Of a stretch of 64,000 bases of DNA, positions 1-10,999 are shown piece by piece (the stretch's first letter is position 1; every line of letters starts with the position of its first letter). This stretch comes from Sphagnum compactum (taxonomy: Eukaryota > Bryophyta > Sphagnopsida > Sphagnales): assembly GCA_965153455.1 (NCBI GenBank), contig OZ234502.1:9641495-9705494 (forward strand), written 5' to 3'. The notes under the pieces are model-generated. The model did not search any database. It saw only the letters and a program-made list of their open reading frames with translations, and was not told where the DNA came from. The translations under genes were made by a program, and so were the position numbers.

Positions 1-1560
1 CTCTCCAAACTCTTTGGGTTGTCTTTGCTCCCTTGATTGTTTTTCCACTCTCTATACTCTATGGACTTTGTTATCTTTGGGTTTTTGTTCATGCGCCATT
101 TTTCACAATCACAGTTAAATTTGTGGTGTTGTTTTAATCATAAGGTAAGAAATGTTTTTTTTCCTTTCACTATTCACCACACTAATGGACAAGCTAACGT
201 GAAGCCATCACGAGGTTTGCTTCCTTGTGATCGTCATGCTAACAGGCTACCAATAGGCATATCAGCCTGAATTGGCTTGTTGTTCGCCCTATTTCTGCAT
301 CATATGTGTGGTTTTAAATGAAGAATGAGGAATGTGAGGGCATAGCGCATCCATGGGAGCGAACTGCAAAACAACGGGTATTGCTTGATATGCAAGCATT
401 TGCCTTATGATCCTACCAGGTAACATTCACCAGCAGGAGCTTCAAGTAAACAACAAGTTCTCCTAAGCATTTTAGGAAGGGCAGCCTCACTGAAGATGAA
501 CTGCAAAATCAAGTGTTATTTTGTAATATATATGGCTTCACTGCTGTTAGTGCCTTCTGCCCCGTGAACCAAAGGCAAAGCCTGAGATCCAAGGTGAAGG
601 CACTGACAACAGAGCCTCCCCTACATAAAAACCAAGGTGCACTATTATAAGGACAGCCCAGATGCATTCAAATGAATGCTGCAAATCACTTTACAACAAA
701 TCTCCCCCACCTCGAGAGAAATTATGAGAAATATTCAGGAGTAGGAAATTGTGGTTGGGGAAGTCCCCCAAACTACACTTTGATTTTCATTGGAGGTTTT
801 TATGAATTTAAACCAGTTTGTGAGGTCAGTTTTTCTATCAACGTTCTGCAAGGTACCTAGAGAAAGCAGCTAGTTTGATGAACCTGGGTGACCACCAATT
901 TCCTTAAGAGAAGATAAATAGAATGGAATGTGTAGCTACCAGAGTAGATTGTCCTACTAACATTAAGGAACATCCTTGCTGCTGGGTGATTTTGAATGTG
1001 GAAGAGACAATGAATTTTAGCTGGCTGATCCAATACAACTGAGGTGGATCGTTAGATTGATCCACATGAGCTGATAGATTTGTGGAAGGTAGCATTTAGT
1101 GCTTGTAATGCTCAACTAGGTTGTCAACTACAGACTAGGATTGGAGTTATATCATCAACAGTGTATAAATATGTGAAAGACTTCTTGTTTTGCAATAGAA
1201 TTCTCTCTCATTTCTACAGCACAAACAGTATATAACAGGTGCAATTTTCTGATCACACATGAATGTGGGGTCAGCTGCTCTCATATTATTGTAGTTCTCT
1301 ACAATGAGTCCTGTGCATCTAGATTCAAGCTGTTGTCAGAGATGGAACCTTGTCAAATTGTTATTGAATCCTCAGAAATTCAAATACGACAATCTATCAA
1401 ATCACTAGGAGTGGAGCAGTGGTGTCTGGACTCTGAATACAGGATGAACTCCCATTAGTGCTTGTAGCATCTTATACATCTCTTTGCTGAAGATCCACTG
1501 TAGATTGAAGAAAACCTTATCAAGTTAGTGAACAAGTTCCAGTAGTCATCATTCAAACCT

Positions 1561-1656
1561 GAGGAGCTTGCAAAATCCAGTGGGGTCAATGGATGTGCAT
1601 ATTGTGGTGGTCTAGGTCATCAGATTAGTGAATACCCTACACTGGAGCACCAGAAG
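1561..1656 (+). pseudogene. Relic of a DDX41/RH35-type RNA helicase C-terminal zinc knuckle
   Basis: Frame 1 from 1561 encodes about 32 residues containing GCAYCGGLGHQISEYPTLEH. From memory, the C-terminal zinc knuckle of DEAD-box helicase DDX41 (Abstrakt; plant RH35) closely resembles this, as CAYCGGLGH followed by a Cys-Pro and a LEHQK tail. Here the last zinc ligand (Cys of the C-x2-C-x4-H-x4-C set) is replaced by Tyr. Upstream the reading is broken by stops and I find no helicase core, so this is a decayed fragment and not a gene. It could be a piece of a retrocopy or a captured exon. Confidence 0.55.
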
Positions 1657-2959
1657 CTACCCCAACAACTACCTTGCATATAGGCCTCTCTATTCCATAT
1701 GTTTAGATGCTTGTTTTGAGCCTTGTACAGGGGGCAAGATTTATGAAATGAACCCTATGGTTCATAGTAGCAGCCAATTCAAACTAACTTGTATAAACCT
1801 GGGATAGACCCTGTCAATGCAGGCAAGGTATTCATCTCATTTAACCTTTGCATCAGAGACAAAACCTTCACATCCTCCCACTTTGAGTAAGAAGGATTTT
1901 TGTCTCTCATTTCCAAGGTTGAATCTGGGGACATAGCAATCTCTTTCCCATGCTGCTTGCCACTGCTTCTAAACTTCTGTGCTCTACTGTCAATAGGTGG
2001 ATATTCAACTCTGCCACAGAGGTAATGGTGATATGAATAGGAGAAGAGAAAAATCCATGGAATTCCAAAAGAAATTGGTTCAATATATGCAATGACCAAG
2101 TTATTGTATAATGTGTGTACAAATTGAGCTTGCAGCTTACTTGGATTTGCCTTCTCCTCTTCATAATTTGTTCCTAATACCAAATTATTTGAACATATTG
2201 AGCTGAAGGTCATCTCTGAGGTCCAAAAGTGGGCCAACTTTTGTTACAGATGTGTTTTGAAGCTCATGGTTCACTCAGTTCTAGCACCAAATTTTTCTAA
2301 TCAACTCAAAGCAAAGCAAGCACTCCCCTTCTCATTGATCCAATGGAGTACCTGATAATCTGGGTTTTATGTTGTAAGAAGCATCAACTGTTTCCAGCAC
2401 AAGGGTTTCGTCAGGTTTTTCATACTTAGTGTAGGAGTTTTCAATGCAGCAACTCAGAATGAGGCTAGAGAAGGGAATATGTTGAAGAGACAGCTGCAAT
2501 TATAGGCAAAAAGTTGGTGCAGAAGGTGAAGGCAGTGAAGCAGGCATTGGTGTCAATCAAGGATACTTTGGTCCCAACTCGGTTTACAACATCCGATGGT
2601 GAAGAAACCACTCTCTTCCTGGTTCTAAGGTCAATTTCTTCTTGCGCTTTGCATTTTGGCTACTTCATGTAATTGCTCATTATTTCAGTTTCTGTTGCAA
2701 ATTTTGTGAAATTCACCATCCTTCATACTTGGAATTGTTAGATACATCTTTACATTTGTGAATGAAAGAAAAATGCAAGAGAAGGGAAGGAGCACACAGC
2801 AGTGCTGTGTTTAGGGTAAGCAAAGTGCATGCTGTGTGAGCATTTAGTAGCTATGACAAAAGAATGAAGGATACCGTAGTGTTTTTTGCCTCAACATTAA
2901 GCACATTATATTCCAGGCACATTTATTCAATGTTGTAATGCTCCTTTAGCTGCCCAGAA

Positions 2960-3150
2960 ATAGGAGATTGGGGTTCAAACTGATGACACCATAGTCCAGC
3001 ATTTTGTTTGGAATATCAAGTCATTCTCCAGTCTACATCATTCTTTCAAGTTCAAGTTTTGCTTCCCAAACTAAGGAGATTGGGATTGCAATCAATACCA
3101 CCACAATCCAGCATTTCATTTGGAATATCAAGTCATACATCTACATCATT
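2960..3150. repeat. Degenerate tandem duplication, period about 114 bp
   Basis: Two successive segments share the words AGATTGGG, then CAGCATTT, then TTTGGAATATCAAGTCAT. The shared words start near 2964 and 2998 in the first copy and near 3079 and 3112 in the second. The copies have diverged by several substitutions and small indels. Confidence 0.7.
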
Positions 3151-5319
3151 TTTTTGAAGTGTGATGTGGAGGTTCCTCCCCAACCAAGACATGTGCAATG
3201 TTTCAAAGTTTGGGAAGATTTTACAGTTAAACAAAAATCTATGTCTATTGTTATGGTTCTTTTTGACTATGGGCATGCTTAAGGCATCTTGGGTGGGCAA
3301 GTGCCGAATCATGGATTTTTGGCTAGACAGTGCTTGGAAGGAAGAGAATAGACAACAAAATTAAGTACAAGTGATTTGCAGATTTCTAACTGTAACAACA
3401 CTGGAGCTGCTATTGGAGATTGACTGTAGTGATCTTTTAAATCCAAATGACATCACTTAGGAAGACCATTGAGAGATGCTGCTCTACTGGGAATTCTTGG
3501 TAGCTCAAGAAAATGCAATGAAGTTGTTTTATGTAAGTGTAAGAAGAAATAACTGCTTCTCTCTCAATGGCATTACTTCACCTCCTTGAAGAATCTTGCT
3601 CAAAACAATTTTGTACCATGGTTGAAATCCCCATTAGGTCTCCTGCTGTTTGGTTTGAGCATCTTCCTTCAGGAACATTTGAGGAACTTGCAAAGATGGG
3701 TGCACAAAGTTTCAAATCATTTCATGTGTTTTCAGCCCAAAATAGGTTGGGTACAAACTTAAGCCTTCACATGCATTGAATTTGTACACTGAAGAGCATT
3801 TGAGAATTGTCTCTAGAGCATGATGCCAGCAGGTTCATAATCCTATAGTTTGATTGCTATCATGTGAGCACACTTTCGCCTGCGTTGCATAAAGAGTGCA
3901 ATGAAAGGCTCTGATGAGCCTAGGTACTCAATCCCAAACTTACATAGAAGGCCTGGGCAATGGAATTCTTTCCACGAGAAGACAACAATGGATTGCAGGT
4001 GCAGCGAGCAGGAATTGAAGAAAGCATTTTCCCAAGAGCCTCCCACTGGCATGTGTGACATTAAGGTGCAGGTCTTCATCAGAAGTATTGTAGTTGCAAC
4101 AACCAGCTTGGACAGACCACATGCCAGTGATGATGATGCTAGAGATGCTGCCATCTTTATGAGTTGTGTCCTGTAATGCCTTGATGAATACTGGACATAG
4201 CTCAGCATTAGGATGCATAAAATGCCTTGTAGATGCAGCATTCATTACTACTGGATGCAGCTGCAAAAAAAACTACTCATCCTTCATGCAGCAAGCTCAC
4301 AAGCATGCTAAAGCATGTCTAAAGCATGTCTGTGATCAGCTAACTTCTTTTGTTTGTATCAGATCACCCTTTGTCCCCCCACTCCAATTTGAGTGGGTTG
4401 CTTTCAGTTAGAAGCAGTAGTAGTAGTCTCTTTCAACCCGAGTCCAGCTTTTTCTGTGAGTTTTGGGTCTCAACTTGACATGACGGCAAAACAAGAGCAT
4501 TATAGCCCTGTGGCTATGCCAGCAGCTCAGGTCACTGCCCTAGTCCAACCCTACATCAGGTGCACATATCAGAAACTGGAAAGTTGCAGTGGCACCATGA
4601 TGCAAGACCACTCCCCACCACCCACCCTGTGCTACTTCAACCTGCTTCAGTCAGGTCAGTGCTATTGATACAAAGTGCCTGTGCTAACTGTATTCCCTGT
4701 ATGACCAAGGTCAGACTATTGGAGTTCAACAGAGCTCAGGGGATTCCCAGTCTGCAATGTGCAGCAACTCATAAACTTCTCATGTTCTGGACAACACACA
4801 GGAGTTGTACACTCCCAAGTCAGTCTTCCAGGGGAAGAACTAAGTTCTGGCAGATTGAGTCCATCACATCTAGAAACTCTAGAGCTACAGATTATGATTG
4901 TTTCTGATCTTGACAATATATCAAGATGAGAACCCCAGAAAGCTGGATCTATTTGAAACTGATAACTGCTCCTGTTCAGAACCTTAACATTGGATCACAT
5001 TCCATGGATCCAGGGACCAAAGTGGAACCCAATGTCAAGGACTCTCACCATAAACCTTAACAATCAGAATCTCTACAATCAGAACCTTAACCAGTGTCAG
5101 CTATGAGCATCTATGAGATTCAGGATACAAAGAAACTTACCTCTGGAAACAAGAGCATTTCTTAATGTTATTGCAGCAATTCCTTCATCCGATACAAGAA
5201 AACAGAAGCTGATCTCAAGAGTTGCATGTACTACTCCAATCCCTCACACCCCAAGCCAATGGTTCAGCTAGCAGTCAATCAGACATCTAGCTATTGTTGA
5301 GGTTGCCTAAAATGTAGAC

Positions 5320-8300
5320 TCAAGAAGTAGATGAAGAAATACGCCCCTCTGAAAAAACACGCCGGCGAGTGCCTCGACCTCTCCAGTAGCTTTGGATGCT
5401 TCTATGGCCCTCACTTGCATTACTCTTCAAACCAGTCTCTTGTACTACATCTAGAACATTACCTTCAAGGTCTTCAGTACCCTTGAACATCTCATGTGCT
5501 ACCCCTGTTGAAGGTCCCTGACTCTCTCTGCAGGAGTAGGGTTTTGACCAAATCCCTTGAAGCCCAGTCACGGTCGCAGTTTCAGAACAGACAACTTCTC
5601 TGTTGCAATTTGAAGAACAGCAGGATGGACAATAGCAACTTGAGGCCCGTGTCATGTCTGATGATGGATAGAATGTTGCTTGGCTGCTGGTTACCTTTGA
5701 AGGGTTGCTAGACGATAAATTCCCCTTTAAGATTTTTTTCCCTTTTTCAGATGGACCAAGAGCAGCAGGACAAGATGGTGTTGATCCAGTGGGTGGGGTA
5801 CCCACTTTTTTGTGTTGGACTGACTCCCATTGTTTAAGTATGTCTGCCACAACAGCATGACTCTGGCGGTGTGCAATGTCAATAGCACGCATGCCATAAG
5901 CATCTCGTACATCCAAGGAAGCACCTGCACTGAGGAGATTTGCAACAAACCAAACTGAAGCCCTTCGAGCTGCAATGTGAAGTGCAGTTTGGCCATAACG
6001 ATTCTGAGCATCAAGCAGCTGCGGTGGAGGCCGCAGTGCGAGCACAGAGCTCCCATCCCTTCCTCCACCTCTTCTTGACTTCTTTTTTGACTTACCCTTT
6101 GGTTGAGTTGGACTGCAGTCAGTGGACTCCGACCCTTGGTTGCATGTCTGCTTTCCAGTCGTTGAAGGCTCTTGATCATTGAGCTTATCAGAATCCACAA
6201 AATGTGCAACATCTGCACCAGTAGTTACAGGTTCCCCTTCTGGGTGAGAGCCCATCCCCAAGGGAGCTCCCGCAGCCCAGAGCAACACCTTTCCCACATC
6301 TTGCCGATCTGCAACTGTTGCTGCCATAAGAGGAGTCCATCCATCACCTGCTTCATGCAGGTCAGATTTGGTCAGGAAAATTGTAGAGGGAATGGACTGA
6401 TTGCCCAACAACATAAACAGCACTTACAAGTCACATTAGTGTAACCACTCACATGAACATTTCCAGGAAGCATGGTTACCAGACTCTATAAACACTTGAG
6501 CTTCCACAATAGCAATGAAAAAGACTGGAAAAGTACAAAAGCTTCACCAGGGAATTGCATATGAATAAATCTGAAAACCATGAGAACAGTACCACATCTG
6601 TTCTCAAGTGGTATGGATCTAAATTGCATGGAAATAAGCCTTAAATCCAACCACAGATGCTTGACGAAGACCCAAAACAGAAAATTCCTTTGCCTCCTTG
6701 AGACTTACCCTTGCTTCAGAATTTTAAGACTCGAGCACAATGAGACACCTATAGGAATATCATCATCACAACAGAGCTGAAAGGCAGGGTTACTGTATCC
6801 CACCTGGCTCCCATGCAGGTTCCCACTGGTCGGCTCCCAGACATGGGCAGAGAAACCCCCGCTGTGATGACTGACCAGGGGACATGCACATGGGAGTCTC
6901 AACAAAGGATACATATTGACCAATCTTCTCGCAAAATTTCGACCCCCAGAAGAAGGTAGTATGCGGGGTAGAAGGGCATACCATAAACATCCGCATCCTG
7001 CCAATTCACACCATGCTCATGGCAGTGGGCTAGCATTATCCCCACTGCTGCAGAGTGACCCCTCAGTGCTGCAATGTAGAGTGGAGTCTCTCCAGCACGA
7101 TTGCTTGCCAATACATCTGCACCCCCTTGTAATAAGAGTTCACAGACATATGCATGACCACACTCAGCAGCAACAAAGAGAGCTGTTGCCCCAGCTGAGT
7201 CCTTTGTTCCCTTGGCGGCAGCACCAACTGAGAGTAACCCAGCTGTCATAGATACATCTCCACGTATTGCCGCCACATGCAAGGGTGTCCTGCGTCGAAT
7301 ATCAGAGCAATTTGCTGCTGCACGAAGCACCAGCATTACATCCTCTGCTGAAGATTCCCATCCTTCTTCACTTCGAGGGACAGAGAAACAGGTACCTGTC
7401 TTTCCACCTCCACTAACATTGTGATATGAAATAGATCCAGAGCCCAGATATTTGGGTGACTTCAACACATCCTCTTCAAACTGCTCTCTCATGTTTGTGC
7501 TGATCTTCTTAACCAGAGTTGAAGCACCCAGTGTATGCTCAAGTGGGCTCCTCACACTCACAGCACTATTCTGACCAAGCCTCTTCAAACCCACCACCAT
7601 GGCTGCAGCAGCTGCCACAGATCCCTCATCACAGAGGTCCCAGACTTGAATCCCTTTCTGATCCTGCTCCCTGCAAACACCATGAAGTCTCCAATATAAA
7701 ACCAGTTGAATCATTGAGTTTCTGACACAAAACCAGCAGTGATGGGAAAACTGACAATAAGTTGAGAACCTGTTCTGTCCACAGCATTATGATGAACCTA
7801 AAGCTTAATTGAACATTGGATTCTTGGATTCAAGCCTCTCACCTCACAGCTTGTGTCACTGCAGATGTGAAGAATGTGATTTCAAGCACTCGGATTCTTG
7901 TGAGGGCCTCTGTCGTTTGCACGAGGGCAGATGCTGCAGCTGCAGCTTTTTCCTGTTGCAATGCTTCAGGTCTGCAGAGGCCTAGACCCTCAACTGATCC
8001 CCCCAAGAGCAAAAGCTCCAACAGTGGACATGTCATTGCCTGTCCCAACCCGCAACACAGAGTCGTCCACCAAACCAAACTGAGTCACCAACTTGTTCAC
8101 AAAAAACCCAAGAGTACATTTGAACACTCTTCACAGTACCCAGGAATCCCACGTATCTAGAGAGGGCAGAGGGCTTTACCACAGCAGCTAACTCAGAGGC
8201 ACCAAGGCCACCACAATTATGTAGTGCAAGCAAGTGCAATCCTGCCCCTGTGTTGACATTTCCAATTGTCTTGCCAAGCTCCAACTTGGTATTAATCGCA

Positions 8301-9598
8301 TCTTCAGCCTCATTGTGTTGCATATCCAACAAAAGCGAGTCTCGAGGGAATTCCAGCCTATCCAAATGGCTCAACAAGATGCACTGCAGTTTGGATCTGT
8401 CTGCTGCTGCTGCTGCCAAAAGGTTGCCAGCTGCAATCGGACCCAGCCTGTAGCATCGTTGTAGACTTAAAGCTCGTGGTCCTGATCTTACCGAGACTGC
8501 TAGTGCATCAGCAACTGCCGATGTTCTGCTCACACAACACAGATTTCACGGTAGAAAACCTCAGTCTGAACATTCCAACAACATAAACTAGGACCCAGGA
8601 TGCAAACAAGAGAAGAGTGACATACAGTTTCTGGCAGCCATCAAGTACAAGGCGCTCCAAGGATCGTAAATCTGTCAGAACTGCTGCAACATCATCGTCA
8701 ACAACTGGACAGCCTGCCAAGTCAAGCTCCTGGGTAGCAGGCATGTACTTCCGGATTCCAGATAAAGCTGCCCTTGTCCATGCTCCAACTGTCTGTGCAC
8801 CATACCTGCAGCTTTGCATTTTCAGTGAGCTACAAACCCTAAATTGCTACAGGGAGACTGTGGATTCCCATTTCCAAATTAGGGTTAAATTCTGAATTGA
8901 TGCTTGCTAATACTATACAGTGAGAGTCAAGACCTGAAACCAGTTTCCATCCTGGATCATGTTTTTACAGCAAATACAGAATCAAGCTTTCAAAGCTGGA
9001 TTTGTCCAAATATGTGACAAAACCCTAAATGAGAAGCAGGTGTGGAAAGTTTTGGAGTTACCCGATCGTGTGTACTTTCCTTTCATCTACTCATTTTAAT
9101 GAAACATTGCTGATGATATCCAAAGACACACAAGACTGTGATTCACGTCTCAAGATGATAATCTAGACAAAAGACTCATCTTGCTGCTGTAGGCCAAATT
9201 TGCATCTTGTTTGCAGAAGAACTCTCATTCTCATATGATCACAAGAATCTATTAAGATAACAAGTGTGACAAAGGATGATTGCCCGTAAACTTGCTGGCA
9301 GAAAACTGGACCTGCTTTGTGATGAGTCATCATTGTTTGCTATATTGTCTTCAAAATGGCGAGGCCGCAGTCGCAGGTGGAAAGGTGCAGTTAGAGACAG
9401 AGCCCAGAAGTGCCGACTGGCACAAACAGCTGCAGCAGCATCAACAGGATTATCAATCTGACATAAAATGGATCCAAGCACAACTGCAGGCAGATCTGTG
9501 ATGAGAGTTCCCCCATCTTTCTCCCTCTTGGTTGTCAATGCTTGCAGTAGTCCCTCTGGGGGCGCCAATAACCCCACAGAACTGAAAGCTTCTGTCAT
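5320..9598 (-). CDS. F-box / leucine-rich-repeat / ankyrin-repeat protein (six exons)
   Basis: Exons, 5' to 3': 9598-9312, 8805-8626, 8525-8153, 8039-7843, 7670-6982, 6347-5320. All six junctions keep frame, giving 917 residues. An F-box lies at about residues 32-75 (starts LITDLPAVVLGSI). LRR-like repeats follow at about 96-345 (motifs such as LDLAGCP and LERLVLDGCQKL). Ankyrin repeats lie at about 470-605 (RRTPLHVAA, GATALFVAAECGH, GETPLYIAALRGH, DGWTPLMAA) and again at 688-750 (GQTALHIAARR). A basic stretch KGKSKKKSRRGGGR near 660 may be a nuclear signal; the tail is Arg-rich (RGRGTRRR). By family, F-box proteins recruit substrates to SCF ubiquitin ligases through SKP1, with repeats binding the target; the substrate is unknown. 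The first ATG in frame is at 9598; an upstream exon is possible because the frame stays open to an AG-like site near 9655. The first donor (CAG|GTCCAG) is weak but is the only phase-compatible one I found. Confidence 0.85.
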
Positions 9599-9941
9599 AA
9601 CTGCCTTTTGAGAAACACTTGGCCATCCACTTTTGTGTACTGTGAGCTTCTCTTCTGCAAGCAAGGAAGTCTAGGGTTTTCTACCTGATCAAAGTTCCTG
9701 GAATCTGGCTTGTTGCACAAATATAGGTCAGCTCAATGGAATTTGAAAAAACATCTGAGGCAGTTTTGCAAGGGTGCAGATTCCAAAACACCCTAATAAT
9801 TTCAAAAGTATTTCAATTCACTGCCTTCGCCCAAATGAAACCCTTTTGTACACAACACCAAAGCTCAGCTACCACTCACCAAGAAGACACACCCACTTAA
9901 GGAAAGAACAAAACAAAACACTATCAAACAAAACAAGATAA

Positions 9942-10205
9942 CAAACCCTCCTCTCCCACACTGCTCAAAAATGGATTTTTTAAGCCTCACCCATAACCCT
10001 AAAATCTCTTTTCTTCTTCTTCTTCTTCTTCTTCTTCTTCTTCTTCTTCCTCTGCAACAAACAACTCACTACAAGTTTGTCACCAATGGACTTCTCCAAA
10101 TGCTCAAGATGGAAGATCCACAAAGCAAAACTCACTTTCCCAAACCCTCCTCCCCACACCCTTCAATGGATTTTTAAGCTCCACCCATGACCCTAAAAAT
10201 TTCTT

Positions 10206-10236
<31 letters not shown>

Positions 10237-10335
10237 TTGTTATTATTATTATAGATCAATACACGCTTGTCACCAACAAATTCCTCCAAATGCTCAAGAT
10301 GAACGATTCAAAGGAAAACCCACTTCCCCAAATCC
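9942..10335. repeat. Two tandem copies (about 197 bp) each carrying a (TTC)n microsatellite
   Basis: Copy 1 is about 9942-10138 and copy 2 about 10139-10335. Both run through ACAAACCCTCCTC, then ATGGATTTTTTAAGC, then ACCCTAAAA, a pure TTC run (10011-10049 and 10200-10235), then CTCCAAATGCTCAAGATG. The block lies 340-740 bases upstream of the F-box start codon, so it falls in its promoter or leader. Confidence 0.85.
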
Positions 10336-10899
10336 CCAAAAGAAGGTGAGAAAGGAAACAACCCGACAAATGAACAAACTTCTTTCCCCTTACTACCTCC
10401 TCTCCTTTCTCAAAGATCCCATTTTAATTCTTTCCCCTTTCACAAAACCCAAAATATTCTCACCATATAAACCACGAAGGGAAAAGCCAATATTGGAACT
10501 TAACCCATTGAGTAGCAAAGCAATCATGGGTTCAAAACTGCAGCAAAACCCATGATTCCACTCACAATACTGCCCACCCCCCACACCCCACCTCTCTTCC
10601 TCCTTCCTTTGTCCACATGCTCCTTGTGTGATCAATCAATTGCCTTTTCCCAAGGGACGCATACATGCTCTCATATATAATGTTGGTAAATTGGTACCTC
10701 CTCACAACTTTCCAATAATGTGTGAGAAGCCAAGGAACTTGATTGGATGAAATACACATCCTATGTGCCCATGTGGCCAATTTTGTCCTCATATTCCCAA
10801 CTTGCAATTAACCTACAGTTTTGTATTTAGAGGGCAACTTATATTTTGTGAATAATGGCCTCTCTGCACTTAACCCTACAAGTGGCCTCTTACACCTAC

Positions 10900-10970
10900 C
10901 ACCACAAAGTGGTTGGCCCCTTCTTCTTTTGGGAATGCCCCCACCCTAAGGCCTTACCTTACTCCACATT
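10900..10970. repeat. Copy of a short dispersed repeat (partner near 52.1 kb)
   Basis: The segment from 10916 reads GGCCCCTT, then TTTTGGGAATGCC, then CACCCT. The same order occurs at about 52103-52135, 41 kb away. This suggests a dispersed element of unknown class. Confidence 0.45.
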
Positions 10971-10999
10971 GTGTGGTGTAGCAGCCTGAGTGATGATCA

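Larger units (their letters stand above)
1..5319. other. Gene-derived but undeciphered sequence downstream of the F-box gene
   Basis: Base composition here is more balanced than in the AT-rich deserts, and many short open stretches occur on both strands. Apart from the helicase-like fragment at 1561-1656 and a tandem duplication near 3 kb, I cannot assign a protein family or a consistent exon chain. The part nearest 5320 should contain the 3' untranslated region of the F-box gene. Pieces near 3560-3780 and 3840-4270 look coding-like but show no domain I recognise. Confidence 0.4.

Noticed and set aside
3843-4266. Overlapping 132- and 108-codon minus-strand frames and a 91-codon plus-strand frame
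   Set aside because: They compete on both strands over the same bases and none shows a known domain, so none can be supported as a gene.
9971-10289. Small frames with poly-Leu, poly-Ser or poly-Lys
   Set aside because: They are translations of the TTC/GAA microsatellites.
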